Below are positions 9,604 to 18,484 of a stretch of 64,000 nt of DNA, piece after piece. The stretch is from Vibrio scophthalmi LMG 19158 (GTDB lineage: Bacteria; Pseudomonadota; Gammaproteobacteria; Enterobacterales; Vibrionaceae). The stretch lies in the NCBI RefSeq assembly GCF_000222585.1, contig NZ_AFWE01000051.1:28635-92634 (forward strand), in the 5' to 3' direction. Below the pieces are notes generated by a model. That model worked only from the letters and a program-made list of their open reading frames with translations. It ran no database searches and was not told the origin of the DNA. Made by a program: the position numbers and the translations under genes. How positions within the stretch are numbered: position 1 is the first letter of the stretch; every line of letters begins with the position of its first letter.

Positions 9604-9930
9604 TTATGGCGCTTGATCAAGTTGCCAAAAATCAAGGATATGGACCGTCTCTTTGCATCGACCTTTTAAAATTTGATAGCTTGGTTCATAGGTTTTGCCA
9701 AGATAGGTAGTGCGAATGAGGTCGCCAGTATTCACATCGACCTGAGTGATAACTCTACCTTTAAAGTTTTGAAAAAGAACAAATTGCTCACTGCGGTACA
9801 CCATTTGTTCTGGATAGAATAAAAAGGTATCGGTGGTTTCTAGTAGTTCACATTTTAAAGGTAAAGAGTTGGGCCCGGTGGCTGAGGCTGGAGTGGTTAG
9901 CAGCAGTACTGCGAAAATAATGCTATTCAT
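9604..9930 (-). CDS. Small exported protein of unknown function
   Basis: A 108-residue product starting with a short hydrophobic signal (MNSIIFAVLLLTTPASA), so it is probably periplasmic. The mature part has two Cys ('LKCELLE' and 'LKGRCKE') that could form a disulphide, and is otherwise beta-like. Two adjacent ATG codons exist (9933 and 9930). AGGAG is spaced six bases from the second, which is chosen. No family recognised. Monocistronic and facing fpr. Confidence 0.65.
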   Translation of the reverse strand: MNSIIFAVLLLTTPASATGPNSLPLKCELLETTDTFLFYPEQMVYRSEQFVLFQNFKGRVITQVDVNTGDLIRTTYLGKTYEPSYQILKGRCKETVHILDFWQLDQAP

Positions 9931-10165
9931 CATACGCTCCTAGAAGGCTGCCTAAATGCTGATTTAAGTATAGGAGGCGGATAAGTAATAGGTGCAAAAC
10001 TTTGTATCAAATTTAAGAATTCTATCTGCTCAGGCGTATGATTCAAGTGACATAAAGGCTTTGGGGAAATTTTCATCTGGTGAGAATCGCCGGAATTAAC
10101 CTGTCGTGTTGTTGTTTCTTTCCACGTTACTCTGAACGTTAAAGGATGAAAATAATGGCAGAAAA

Positions 10166-10522
10166 ATGAATTTGATCGTTAATGTACATAAAGGTGTGCG
10201 CAAAGTTGGCTTTGAGATGGCAACGCGTCAAGCGTGGAAATGTGGTGTAAAGGCCAATGTCGTTAGCCGCGTTGTGGGCATCGCAAAAGGGCAAATTGTC
10301 TGTGTCATTGAAGGATGCCGAGCAGAATTATCGACACCACTCAATAATCCTCTGCATGATGACAGCAAACAAGGTCGTTACATTTTTATTGGTGGTGTGT
10401 GTTGGGAACCGAACTCGTTACTTGCCCCTGGTTTTCCTGAATTTATGTTTATGCATGTGCGTAATCTGAGTGCCAAACACAAGTATATGACCGATGAACA
10501 ATTGCTGATGAATCTCGCTTAG
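10166..10522 (+). CDS. Conserved-looking protein of unknown function (118 aa), 5' end uncertain
   Basis: A compact soluble protein with no signal peptide; no family recognised. The 5' end is odd. The good ribosome binding site (AAAGGATG at 10141-10148) points to an ATG at 10155 that runs only four codons (M-A-E-K) and stops inside the ATGA that starts this frame. If the A5 tract at 10162-10166 had one more A, the two would join as MAEKMNLIVNVHKG, a natural-looking N-terminus. Either a base is missing (error or real mutation), or the short leader reads through by re-initiation at ATGA. The gene is followed 12 bases later by the GlpM-like gene, so the two probably form an operon. Confidence 0.65.
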   Translation: MNLIVNVHKGVRKVGFEMATRQAWKCGVKANVVSRVVGIAKGQIVCVIEGCRAELSTPLNNPLHDDSKQGRYIFIGGVCWEPNSLLAPGFPEFMFMHVRNLSAKHKYMTDEQLLMNLA

Positions 10523-10534
10523 AAGAGCATTGTA

Positions 10535-10867
10535 ATGTTGGCTTTGTTTCTCAAAAGTATGCTGGGTGCTTTGGCTGTATTGGTTATTGCGCTTTTATCT
10601 CGCACACCATACTTTTTCGTTGCTGGATTAGTACCGCTGTTTCCGACTTTTGCTCTGATCGCACACTATATTGTTGGTGAAGAGAAAGGGATGGAGGGGC
10701 TACGAGCAACTGCGTTGTTTGGGCTGTTTTCTTTACTGCCTTATGCTGCGTATTTACTTGCGGTTTATTGGCTGAGTTATCGTTATCAATTACCGACGAC
10801 GTTAGCTTTCGCCACAATCATTTGGTTACTCGCTGCTGCGGTATTACTGTTCTTTTGGACTCGATGA
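10535..10867 (+). CDS. GlpM-like small inner-membrane protein
   Basis: A 110-residue protein with about four hydrophobic segments covering almost its whole length (roughly 3-20, 24-42, 58-78, 85-108). Charged residues sit between segments 2 and 3 ('GEEKGMEGLR'). Length and layout fit the GlpM family of small membrane proteins, named from Pseudomonas, where a role in alginate production has been reported; the biochemical activity is not established. The ATG lies 12 bases after the previous gene's stop, suggesting co-transcription. It ends at a clear terminator. Confidence 0.7.
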   Translation: MLALFLKSMLGALAVLVIALLSRTPYFFVAGLVPLFPTFALIAHYIVGEEKGMEGLRATALFGLFSLLPYAAYLLAVYWLSYRYQLPTTLAFATIIWLLAAAVLLFFWTR

Positions 10868-10880
10868 ATAAAGATAAACA

Positions 10881-10906
10881 AAAAGGAGGCGATTGCCTCC
10901 TTTTTC
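10881..10906. terminator. Bidirectional terminator between glpM-like gene and nagB
   Basis: Stem AAAAGGAGGC / GCCTCCTTTT with a four-base loop. A and T tracts on both sides serve the two convergent genes. Confidence 0.9.
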
Positions 10907-10927
10907 ATCAATAGAGTGAACTAAAGA

Positions 10928-11728
10928 TTAGAAACCTTTGATGTTCTCAGCTTCTAGCTCATGGAAGTACTTAACTGTCTTCACTTTAAGCTCTTGAGTT
11001 GATGGCTCGTCACATACGATCACTGATTTAGGGTGTAGCTGAAGTGCAGATACAGTCCATAGGTGGTTAACGCTACCTTCAACTGCTGCTTCTAGAGCTA
11101 GCGCTTTGTTGTGGCCTGTAACCAGAATCATGATTTCTTGTGCGTCTAGTAGAGTGCCAACACCAATCGTTAGTGCGTACTTAGGTACTTGGTTGATGTC
11201 GCCATCGAAGAAGCGAGAGTTCGCGATACGAGTTTCTTCAGTCAGAGTCTTAATACGAGTGCGTGAAGACAGAGAAGATGCTGGCTCGTTAAATGCGATA
11301 TGACCGTCGTTACCTACGCCGCCCATGAATAGGTTGATTTTGCCGTAAGACTTGATTTTGTCTTCGTAACGTTGGCATTCAACTTCGTTATCAGCCGCGT
11401 TACCGTCAAGCAGGTTGATGTTCTCATCCTGAATGTCGATGTGGTTGAAGAAGTTGTTGTACATGAAAGAACGGTATGACTCTGGGTGATCCGCAGGGAT
11501 ACCAATGTACTCATCCATGTTGAAAGTAACTACGTGCTTAAAGCTAACTTCGCCAGCTTTGTGCAATTCAATTAGTGCATTGTAAGTTGCTAGAGGAGTA
11601 CCACCTGTTGGTAGACCTAGAACGAACGGACGCTCAGCTGTTGGTACGAAATCGTTAATACGTTTTACGATATGCGCTGCTGCCCATTTACCTACTTGTG
11701 CTGCTTGTTGAAGCGGGATAAGTCTCAT
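10928..11728 (-). CDS. nagB: Glucosamine-6-phosphate deaminase
   Basis: Converts glucosamine-6-phosphate to fructose-6-phosphate and ammonia, the last dedicated step of N-acetylglucosamine (chitin) use. At 266 residues it has the E. coli length. The catalytic residues fall at the E. coli numbers: Asp72 ('NMDEYIG'), Asp141 and His143 ('NDGHIAFNE') and Glu148. The ATG has AGGGG six bases upstream. A possible NagC operator lies upstream (see 11769). It stands alone here rather than with nagA/nagC, which is common for chitin-using vibrios. Confidence 0.97.
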   Translation of the reverse strand: MRLIPLQQAAQVGKWAAAHIVKRINDFVPTAERPFVLGLPTGGTPLATYNALIELHKAGEVSFKHVVTFNMDEYIGIPADHPESYRSFMYNNFFNHIDIQDENINLLDGNAADNEVECQRYEDKIKSYGKINLFMGGVGNDGHIAFNEPASSLSSRTRIKTLTEETRIANSRFFDGDINQVPKYALTIGVGTLLDAQEIMILVTGHNKALALEAAVEGSVNHLWTVSALQLHPKSVIVCDEPSTQELKVKTVKYFHELEAENIKGF

Positions 11729-11768
11729 TTTTTGCCCCTAATTATTGGAATTCAATATGCTGTACACA

Positions 11769-11789
11769 TTAATTCGCATTATAAAATAA
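11769..11789 (-). promoter_or_regulatory. Possible NagC-type operator upstream of nagB
   Basis: On the minus strand the sequence reads TTATTTTATAATGCGAATTAA, about 40 bases before the nagB start. This resembles the AT-rich NagC/Mlc operators of enterics (TTATTT half, central G/C, AAATTA-like half). The match was made by eye only. NagC control would mean relief of repression by GlcNAc-6-phosphate. Confidence 0.45.
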
Positions 11790-12236
11790 GTGATCTGGTT
11801 GTTCTATTGTTTTTGGTCAATTTTTGTCATTTCTTTTTAAAATGATGCGATAAATGATAACGCATACGATTGCTGAGCAATGTTCTCCCCGAGATGTATG
11901 CTATTTTATACGGAAGAGAAAAGGATTTTTTATTCAGCGAACTATCAATAGCGATTGGTTGTAATTGACGGATTTATAACATAATTATGTGAATTGATAA
12001 GTGAGTCACAAATTGATGAGCCGGTCGTTTACCCATCGATTTAGTTCGCGAATCAGCTCTAAGTGTGATGAAATCTCTCAATGTTTTCGGCAAAAAGCCG
12101 ATATAGAGGTTAGTAACTTCAGGTGCAGGAACTAGAGTCTTGCAACAGGCTGCAATTGACTTTTCACCGAACAACCTAAGAAAGGTTGGGGTAGAGCAAG
12201 TTAGCGACCATTAACTCAACGTGTGGCATAAAAATA
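11790..12236. other. Intergenic region between nagB and the SEL1-repeat gene
   Basis: About 450 bases between divergently transcribed genes. Short open frames inside it lack ribosome binding sites and family signals, and are not taken as genes. Apart from presumed promoters, no recognisable element was seen. Confidence 0.4.
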
Positions 12237-13466
12237 ATGAATATGATGGGGATCGCCATTAGTGCGACCGGGTTACTCTTACTGCTGTTATTTGCTTGGA
12301 TGCTGGCGCTGTCATTAAGACAAAAGCGTGTTGAACGCGAGCGTAAACAACGGGAAATCACCTACCGTAAAGCACTTGAACGTGACCGCAAGCAAGAAGA
12401 AGAGCAGCGCGTAAGGAAAGCGGAAAATGGTGACCTTACGATGATTTTGTACTTGGCGAAAGAAGCCGAACGAACCAATTTGCGCAAGGCGCTCTATTGG
12501 TATCATAAAGCCGCATTGCAAGACAACGTAACCGGCATGTACGGTATTGTTCGCATCAGTGAACGAATGCGTGATGACATGGTGTTAAGAGAGCAGGCAA
12601 AATTCTGGAAAAAGGCCATTGCGGCGAGTGATGGTGATATGTCTGCGAAATTCCAAGTCGCAGAAGCGCTTTATTACGGCAGAGGTATTGAGCAGAATTT
12701 TGACAAGGGTTATGCATTAATGGAGCAAGCTGCATTACAACAATATGAACCAGCAATGCTGTTCCTTGGTGATTGGATGATTGCGAATGCCAACCCTTCC
12801 CCTAGTCCTGTCGCATCGACCGAGTGGTTTCGGAAAGTCGCACTATTACGTAACAACGAAGGTCGCATGAAACTGGGCCTTAATTATCTGAATGGTATTG
12901 GTGTTGAAGAAGATTTTGCTCATGGGTGCTATTGGTTAGAGCGTGCCGCTGAAAAAGGCTATGTTCCAGCCATGTATAAGGCCGGTGAAATTTGGCTTGA
13001 GCATGGCGTGAGTGGCCGCAGTATTGCGTATATCTGGCTGTTCTTAGCAGGACAGATGGGGCATGAAGAAGCCCGAGTTTTGCGTGAACAAGTCGCGCTT
13101 AACTTGAGTGTTGATACTGTTGTGGGTTTGCAAGCGCTTGCAAAACCAATGCTTAAGCGAATATTAGCCAATAAAGTAAGTAAGCACGCCTTGATTAAAG
13201 CCTTCAATAAACTCTATAAGCGTGAGATCGACATAGACAAATATGATCCAATGCCATCGGTCACTAAAGACTCAGACACAGCATCTAAGTCTAACAGACA
13301 AGTAGAGAAAGAGATGACCAGCGAGGTATTATCGCAAGAAGAAACACTTGATGGGGGGCCTTTTCAGGCCATTGATGATTCATCCAATCAACAGCCTCAA
13401 GTGAGTGTCACATCAGCCGCCACGCTCGACTTCTCACAATCCCCCATGGATAGGTCGCGCAGTTAA
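12237..13466 (+). CDS. Membrane-anchored SEL1/TPR-repeat protein
   Basis: Begins with one transmembrane helix (about residues 5-27, rich in Leu) followed by a strongly charged, probably coiled-coil stretch ('RQKRVERERKQREITYRK...RDRKQEEEQRVRK'). From about residue 65 to 290 there are SEL1-like repeats with the 'A...LG..Y..G.GV..D...A..W...AA..G...A' pattern; 'LGLNYLNGIGVEEDFAHGCYW' is the clearest copy. The last 80 residues are low-complexity and polar. SEL1 repeats are scaffolds for protein contacts; the partner is unknown. No strong ribosome binding site is seen before the ATG. Single gene ending at a strong terminator. Confidence 0.8.
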   Translation: MNMMGIAISATGLLLLLLFAWMLALSLRQKRVERERKQREITYRKALERDRKQEEEQRVRKAENGDLTMILYLAKEAERTNLRKALYWYHKAALQDNVTGMYGIVRISERMRDDMVLREQAKFWKKAIAASDGDMSAKFQVAEALYYGRGIEQNFDKGYALMEQAALQQYEPAMLFLGDWMIANANPSPSPVASTEWFRKVALLRNNEGRMKLGLNYLNGIGVEEDFAHGCYWLERAAEKGYVPAMYKAGEIWLEHGVSGRSIAYIWLFLAGQMGHEEARVLREQVALNLSVDTVVGLQALAKPMLKRILANKVSKHALIKAFNKLYKREIDIDKYDPMPSVTKDSDTASKSNRQVEKEMTSEVLSQEETLDGGPFQAIDDSSNQQPQVSVTSAATLDFSQSPMDRSRS

Positions 13467-13507
13467 GCATGGTAGATTGTTAATCTCGCGATTAGAAAAA
13501 ACCAATT

Positions 13508-13540
13508 AAAAAGCCCCGAGAGTGATCTCGGGGCTTTTTT
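13508..13540. terminator. Bidirectional terminator
   Basis: Stem AAAAAGCCCCGAGA / TCTCGGGGCTTTTTT lies between the convergent SEL1 gene and sstT. Confidence 0.92.
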
Positions 13541-13595
13541 GCATTTACTTGTTGTGTGGTTTAAACCACTAGGCCTAAACCTTATATCATCGGCT

Positions 13596-14819
13596 CTAAC
13601 CGTGAGGTTGTTGCTTTTGTTTCTGTTTACAAACTGCAGCGGTAAAGACAACGTCCGTTGAGCTGTTTAGGGCTGTTTCAGCAGAATCTTGTACTACACC
13701 AATGATGAAGCCAACGGCAACCACCTGCATCGCGATCTCATCTGGAATACCAAACAGGCTACAAGCGAGCGGAATCAGTAGTAGTGAACCACCAGCAACA
13801 CCTGAAGCTCCACACGCAGAAACCGCAGCAACAATACTCAGTAGCAACGCAGTAAGTAGGTCAATTTGGATACCTAGAGTATGGGCAGCGGCTAACGTTA
13901 ATACCGTAATAGTAATCGCAGCGCCTGCCATGTTGATGGTTGCACCCAGTGGAATCGATACAGAGTAAGTATCTTCATCCAGATTTAGCTTTTCACACAA
14001 CGCCATGTTCACTGGAATATTCGCTGCACTTGAACGAGTGAAGAATGCCGTAACACCACTTTCACGTAAGCATTGAAAAATCAGCGGGTATGGGTTTTCT
14101 CTGGTTTTAAACAGTACAATCAATGGGTTTACCACAAGAGCAATGACGGCCATTGCACCAAGTAGTACCGCTAATAAGTGACCGTAGCTTGCGAGTGCAG
14201 AGAAGCCCGTTGTGGCGATGGTTGATGAAACAAGACCAAAAATACCAAACGGGGCGAGACGAATAATGAAGCGTACAATTTGTGACACGCTGTTACTTAA
14301 GTCTTCAAAAACCGCTTTCGTAGTGCCTGATGCATGGTGCAGCGCCAGACCTAAACCGATCGCCCACGCTAAAATACCAATATAGTTTGCGTTCATTAGT
14401 GCATGCACTGGGTTATCAACCACTTGGAAAAGCAGTGTATTGAGAACTTCAGCGATACCTTGCGGTGGGGTTGCCCCTTCAGCGCCTGACACCAGAGTTA
14501 GAGTGGTTGGAAAAAGAAAACTCATGCTCACTGCAGTTAACGCTGCGGTGAAGGTGCCAAAAAGGTACAAGATCACGATAGGGCGCATGTAGGTATGCTG
14601 GTTTTTACGTTGATTGGCAATTGAAGCGGCCACCAAGATAAACACCAAGATCGGTGCGACGGCTTTTAGTGCGCCGACGAATAAGCTACCAAGTAAGCCT
14701 GCGCTTTGGGCTGATTCAGGTGCAATTAATGCCAGTGCGATACCCAAAATGATACCGACTAAGATTTGGAGCACTAAATTGCCTCGTGCAAATCGTGCTA
14801 AGAGAGAGTTGTGTTGCAT
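13596..14819 (-). CDS. sstT: Serine/threonine:Na+ symporter SstT
   Basis: Inner-membrane sodium-driven uptake of serine and threonine, of the dicarboxylate/amino acid:cation symporter fold. The start at 14819 ([20 protein letters not shown]) is chosen over an upstream ATG at 14864 because AGGGA is correctly placed and E. coli SstT begins in the same way. About eight membrane segments with re-entrant loops are present. Visible family motifs include the Ser-rich '[11 protein letters not shown]' of hairpin 1, 'ATINMAGAA' (NMxG-type sodium/substrate motif) and '[15 protein letters not shown]' of hairpin 2. At 407 residues it fits the family (about 410). Monocistronic. Confidence 0.93.
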   Translation of the reverse strand: MQHNSLLARFARGNLVLQILVGIILGIALALIAPESAQSAGLLGSLFVGALKAVAPILVFILVAASIANQRKNQHTYMRPIVILYLFGTFTAALTAVSMSFLFPTTLTLVSGAEGATPPQGIAEVLNTLLFQVVDNPVHALMNANYIGILAWAIGLGLALHHASGTTKAVFEDLSNSVSQIVRFIIRLAPFGIFGLVSSTIATTGFSALASYGHLLAVLLGAMAVIALVVNPLIVLFKTRENPYPLIFQCLRESGVTAFFTRSSAANIPVNMALCEKLNLDEDTYSVSIPLGATINMAGAAITITVLTLAAAHTLGIQIDLLTALLLSIVAAVSACGASGVAGGSLLLIPLACSLFGIPDEIAMQVVAVGFIIGVVQDSAETALNSSTDVVFTAAVCKQKQKQQPHG

Positions 14820-15034
14820 AGTTATCCCTGCGAAGTATTTATGTAATTCGATTGTATTACCCAAGTAATTAGTATTTTGGTGTGTCTTGGGCGTCGCTCA
14901 GCGAATGGCTACTGAGATAATTTATACTAGCGCTTTGAGATATTGTGTCTAGAAATAATTGGATATTAGGGTTAAAGATTGCAATTTGTGATTTTTTGTG
15001 AATTTTATGTTGCATTTTAACGTTTACTTAGTGT

Positions 15035-15061
15035 TAAAAAAGAGGAGCGAATTGCTCCTCT
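15035..15061 (-). terminator. Terminator of the rsgA-like gene
   Basis: Stem AGAGGAGC / GCTCCTCT followed by six T on the minus strand, 26 bases after the stop at 15087. Confidence 0.88.
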
Positions 15062-15086
15062 AATGCTGTCGACAAACGAAATTTAT

Positions 15087-16139
15087 CTAAAGGCCCTTCT
15101 TTCGTGAGCGGTTCTCTGTTTGTATTGAACGGCAAAATTTAGTGAATTGCTTGTCTTTGGATCGTTGTTCTGCCAGTGATGCGCTGTTTCGTTCTTGTTC
15201 ACGCATTAGCTTTAGGTAGTTGTTGACGCGTCGTAGGTCGATTTGACCTGCATTTAATGCTTTATTGATCGCACATCCCGGTTCATTGACGTGTTGGCAG
15301 TCGGCAAATCGACATTGTTCAACCAGCGTTTGGATATCAGAAAATGTTTGTTCAACACCATCAGCGCAGTCATGAATTTGTAGCTCGCGCATTCCCGGCG
15401 TATCAATTAATACTCCACCACTTGGCAATAAGTGCAATGAACGGCTGGTGGTGGTATGGCGACCTTTGCTATCGTTTTCCCGAATATGGCCAGTCGATTG
15501 AGTGCTCTCGCCGAGTAAACTGTTCACTAAGGTGGATTTTCCGACACCGGAAGAGCCCATAAAGGCGACGGTTTTTCCGTTCTTACACCAAGCTAATAAT
15601 GCTTGGCATTGCTCCGTTGAAAGCGCATTGACGACTTCTATCATCAGCATAGTATCGAGTGATTGGACTTGTGCGCGTTTTTCTTCGGCGTCATTACACA
15701 AGTCGGCTTTGGTCAAGATAATAACGGGCTCGACATCGGCTTCATAAGCGATGGCAAGATAGCGTTCGATCCGATTTAAGTTGAAGTCATCGTTGAGCGA
15801 GCAAACAATAAACAAAGTAGTGATATTCGAGGTGATGAGCTGTTCTGCCACTTTGCTACCCGCAGCTTTGCGGCTAAATAGGGATTGGCGCTCAAGTAAC
15901 CGGACAAATTGACCATGACGATCAAGTACGATCCAGTCGCCAACCGTCATGTCGGGTAGCGACTTGTGTATGGCGAGAGCCATTTCTCCCTGCTCACTGA
16001 CGAGCGTGTAACCACTACGGTGATGTTCACTAATTCGAGCGATGGTATTGGATTCAAGCTCATCGAGCGTCAACTGAGTTTGAAATAAATGGTTCCAACC
16101 CAGTTGAGAGAGTGTTACGGGATGAACAGTGCTGTTCAT
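15087..16139 (-). CDS. rsgA: Ribosome small-subunit-dependent GTPase A (RsgA family)
   Basis: A circularly permuted GTPase that helps finish 30S subunits. The order of GTPase motifs is permuted as expected: G4 TKAD (143-146), then G1 GSSGVGKS (195-202), then G3 DTPG (246-249). An OB-fold region precedes them (about 30-90) and a zinc-binding C-terminal part follows with C276, C281, H283 and C289. Vibrios usually carry the main rsgA beside orn/psd on chromosome I. Its location here among unrelated genes suggests this is the second, chromosome II paralogue, perhaps a specialised or stress version. That last point is inference. Confidence 0.9.
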   Translation of the reverse strand: MNSTVHPVTLSQLGWNHLFQTQLTLDELESNTIARISEHHRSGYTLVSEQGEMALAIHKSLPDMTVGDWIVLDRHGQFVRLLERQSLFSRKAAGSKVAEQLITSNITTLFIVCSLNDDFNLNRIERYLAIAYEADVEPVIILTKADLCNDAEEKRAQVQSLDTMLMIEVVNALSTEQCQALLAWCKNGKTVAFMGSSGVGKSTLVNSLLGESTQSTGHIRENDSKGRHTTTSRSLHLLPSGGVLIDTPGMRELQIHDCADGVEQTFSDIQTLVEQCRFADCQHVNEPGCAINKALNAGQIDLRRVNNYLKLMREQERNSASLAEQRSKDKQFTKFCRSIQTENRSRKKGL

Positions 16140-16211
16140 ATATTACTACCTCAAGCATGTGATGCCTGCTGTGAGCGATGCAGCATCAGGTCTATTGATT
16201 GCGAGAAGCAT

Positions 16212-16245
16212 AACAAAAGGGGCTGAGTTATGCTCAGCCCCTTTC
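16212..16245 (-). terminator. Terminator of the copper-delivery operon
   Basis: A twelve-base-pair stem AAAGGGGCTGAG / CTCAGCCCCTTT followed on the minus strand by TTTTGTT, just after the PCu(A)C gene. Confidence 0.9.
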
Positions 16246-16259
16246 CCACTTAGTAATAA

Positions 16260-16706
16260 TTAATGATGATGTTTCATTCCTTTCATCACCGCTTTGATAG
16301 GGGCATTGAAAGTTTGCTTTTCGCCATTGGCAAAAGTGAGTTCAACATCAATGCTTTCACCTTCAACCAGAGGTTTAGTTAACTCAAATAGCATGATGTG
16401 CAAACTGCCAGGTTTTAACGAGACATGGCCTTGAGCTGGAATTTCAATTTGTTCTACTTGGCGCATTTGCATAACATCGCCGTCATGGATAACGTCATGC
16501 AGCTCAACTTTGCCTGCTGCTGGTGTTGATGCCGCAACGATGGCGCGATCTTGTTCTGTGTGATTCATTAATTCGACAAATACCGCGCTGGTTGCTGCGT
16601 TAGGTGGTGTCGCACGAGCGTATGGATGGTGCGTCATTATATCCATATTGGCATGAGCAATCGGGCTGAGCGCTAAGGCGGCTAAGAGCAAAGCGTTGAG
16701 TTTCAT
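16260..16706 (-). CDS. Periplasmic copper chaperone PCu(A)C
   Basis: A signal peptide (about residues 1-19) and the full H-x10-M-x21-H-x-M copper(I) motif are present: His70, Met81, His103 and Met105 fall at the exact spacings. The C-terminus ends in 'MKGMKHHH', an extra metal-binding tail. The family carries Cu(I) in the periplasm, often delivering it to the CuA centre of cytochrome oxidase. It is the last gene of a three-gene operon after a SCO1 protein, 12 bases apart, which supports a joint copper-delivery role. Confidence 0.93.
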   Translation of the reverse strand: MKLNALLLAALALSPIAHANMDIMTHHPYARATPPNAATSAVFVELMNHTEQDRAIVAASTPAAGKVELHDVIHDGDVMQMRQVEQIEIPAQGHVSLKPGSLHIMLFELTKPLVEGESIDVELTFANGEKQTFNAPIKAVMKGMKHHH

Positions 16707-16718
16707 TGTCAGTCCTTG

Positions 16719-17309
16719 TTATTGTTGGTTGAGACTTTTGATTGCGGCAACTAAAGGTGCCGGCGTGAGCGTATGAGGCACCTTAGTGATCAAGCTACCA
16801 TCGGGGTGAATAAAGTAAAAATAAGAGTTGTGGTCGAGCGTATATTGCAGCTCAGACTCTTCGAGTTCGGTTCTTTTAAATACCACGCCATATTTGGTGG
16901 CGAGAGGCTGAGTCACGGTGATTGGCGCTGATAGTCCTTCAATCAGAGGATGAAAATACTGAGCATAAGTATGAGCTGTATTGGCATCGTCTCGCTCAGG
17001 ATCGAGAGAAATGAATATCGGACGAATGTTTGATTTGGTCGTGTCGTCGAGTTGATTGAGTGCGCCCGCCAACATGGCAAGAGATGTGGGACAAACATCT
17101 GGGCAATGAGTAAAACCGAAATAAATTATCCGCACACGATCATCTTGGTTATCGAAAAGATCGACAGCGTTGTTGTTTTCGCCCTGAAATATCACTTTAG
17201 CACTATCTGCTTCATTAACGGCAGGAGTCGGTTTGCTATCAATAAAAACCTTTACGCCATACCCCAGAGCAAAGGCGGCGACTAGAATTAGAGACCAATT
17301 TTTACTCAT
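16719..17309 (-). CDS. SCO1/SenC/PrrC-family copper-binding thioredoxin-like protein
   Basis: Start at 17309 (MSKNWSLILVAAFALGYG, a membrane anchor) is preferred over the longer frame to 17369: AAGGA lies upstream and it forms an ATGA overlap with the preceding gene. The copper/thiol motif CPDVCP gives C69 and C73, and the distal ligand is H160 in 'LDHNSYFY'. 'FGFTHCPDVCPTSL' is typical of the family. At 196 residues it has the usual length. SCO proteins metallate or reduce the CuA site of cytochrome c oxidase. It is translationally coupled to the gene before it and followed by PCu(A)C. Confidence 0.93.
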   Translation of the reverse strand: MSKNWSLILVAAFALGYGVKVFIDSKPTPAVNEADSAKVIFQGENNNAVDLFDNQDDRVRIIYFGFTHCPDVCPTSLAMLAGALNQLDDTTKSNIRPIFISLDPERDDANTAHTYAQYFHPLIEGLSAPITVTQPLATKYGVVFKRTELEESELQYTLDHNSYFYFIHPDGSLITKVPHTLTPAPLVAAIKSLNQQ

Positions 17310-17731
17310 CGTGCCATCCTTATTGCGAGGGAGATTGACTGTTGACCATCGGATAATTGACCAACCCAAGTCATGTTTTCCATCGTACAGGCGGGTAGCA
17401 GCACTTCAGCTTGATAGAGACTATTACCGGTGGCTTGGAGTTCAAACAATGCCGTGCCCATATCCATTTCGTGCCCGTTAAGCGTTAGCCGTAGCGAAGG
17501 TGATTGGCTGTTTGGCCAAGTAGCAGAAATCTGCACAGGCATTAAAGGCTGGGCGACATCGCGATCAAGTTTTACCGTGATGGATTCTTGCTCACAACCA
17601 CGAGTCGATAACTGACAGTATTGCGCCAGTTGGCTTTGTTTGTCGTTACTGAACCACGAGGAGATATCTTGAGCGAAATAGCCTGTGATCAGCGCAATAG
17701 CGATGAAAATGAGTTTAAGTAAAGTGGGCAT
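17306..17731 (-). CDS. Membrane-anchored protein of unknown function, first gene of copper operon
   Basis: An N-terminal hydrophobic segment (about residues 5-20) anchors a periplasmic domain with three Cys ('AQYCQLSTRGCEQ', 'LLPACTMEN') and several Met around 'GHEMDMGTALFEL' and 'CTMENMTW'. Met- and Cys-rich periplasmic domains often bind copper, and the operon position before SCO1 and PCu(A)C supports that, but this is inference. ATG at 17731 is chosen; a TTG two codons upstream is possible. The stop overlaps the SCO1 start (ATGA). Confidence 0.75.
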   Translation of the reverse strand: MPTLLKLIFIAIALITGYFAQDISSWFSNDKQSQLAQYCQLSTRGCEQESITVKLDRDVAQPLMPVQISATWPNSQSPSLRLTLNGHEMDMGTALFELQATGNSLYQAEVLLPACTMENMTWVGQLSDGQQSISLAIRMAR

Positions 17732-17874
17732 GGGCAAACAAAATGATTAATTGAAACGATATGCTATCACTTCACTAACAATAGTTTTGTATTGTGTAAC
17801 AATTTTGTGCCGAGTATCAAGTTACGCTTGGGTCTCTGCCCTACGAAATGAACACTCAATAACAGATAGTGACG

Positions 17875-18408
17875 CTAAACGGACTTATGTATGGCATAAA
17901 TTGCGTGATCGAGAATACGATCACCTACTTTTTCACTGTTGGTAATAATGCCTTCGAGTTTCATCCCGGTACGTTCTGCTATCTCGCGGCTAGGGAGGTT
18001 ATCGACCGCAGCGGCTAACTCTACTTTATGGATCTGATAGTGATTAAAGGCGAGGTCGATGAGTTTAAGCACCGAGCGGGTTATGATGCCTTTTCCGGTG
18101 TAATTTTGAGAAAGCCAATAGCCAATTTTTGCCCGACTGAGATCATGATCAATGCTATTTAAACTGCAATTGCCAACCAGTTTTCCTTGATAGAGTATCG
18201 CGCAAGTGAGAGATTGCCCTTCGGCATAATCGTGCAATGAACGTTGGATGAAGTGACGAAAATCTTGTTCACTCTGACAAAAGGCAGGCCAAGCCAACCA
18301 CTGTGAAAGGTAATCGATTTGTTCGCTGACAAGTGCACAGTATTGAGCCGCGAGAGATTCTTCTATTAGAGCCAATTCAATATCGTTATCAATATGAACA
18401 GTAAACAT
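17875..18408 (-). CDS. GNAT-family N-acetyltransferase, RimJ/RimL type
   Basis: The 177-residue product has the RimL-like layout: 'FRHFIQRSLHDYAEGQ' helix, 'AILYQGKLVGNCSLNSIDHDLSRAKIGYWLSQNYTGKGI' with the acetyl-CoA loop (Q/N-x-x-G-x-G/A variant NYTGKG), then 'HKVELAAAVDNLPSREIAERTGMKLEG'. Members acetylate ribosomal-protein N-termini or small amines. The substrate here is unknown. ATG at 18408 is used because AGGAGG stands five bases before it; a GTG immediately upstream is too close. Confidence 0.85.
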   Translation of the reverse strand: MFTVHIDNDIELALIEESLAAQYCALVSEQIDYLSQWLAWPAFCQSEQDFRHFIQRSLHDYAEGQSLTCAILYQGKLVGNCSLNSIDHDLSRAKIGYWLSQNYTGKGIITRSVLKLIDLAFNHYQIHKVELAAAVDNLPSREIAERTGMKLEGIITNSEKVGDRILDHAIYAIHKSV

Positions 18409-18429
18409 CACCGCCTCCTAGATAATCAT

Positions 18430-18471
18430 CCTTAAACCGCAGTAACTCATTTTATGCATTGCGGCTTAAGG
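18430..18471 (-). terminator. Possible terminator after the DUF2057 gene
   Basis: Long stem CCTTAAACCGCA / TGCGGCTTAAGG with one mismatch, just after the stop at 18485. There is no strong T run, so the role is uncertain. Confidence 0.4.
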
Positions 18472-18484
18472 ATCAATGTATCGA

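Noticed and set aside
11974-12361. Two short overlapping minus-strand frames (66 and 61 codons) upstream of the SEL1-repeat gene
   Set aside because: No ribosome binding site, no family signal, and they overlap the start of a well-supported gene on the other strand.
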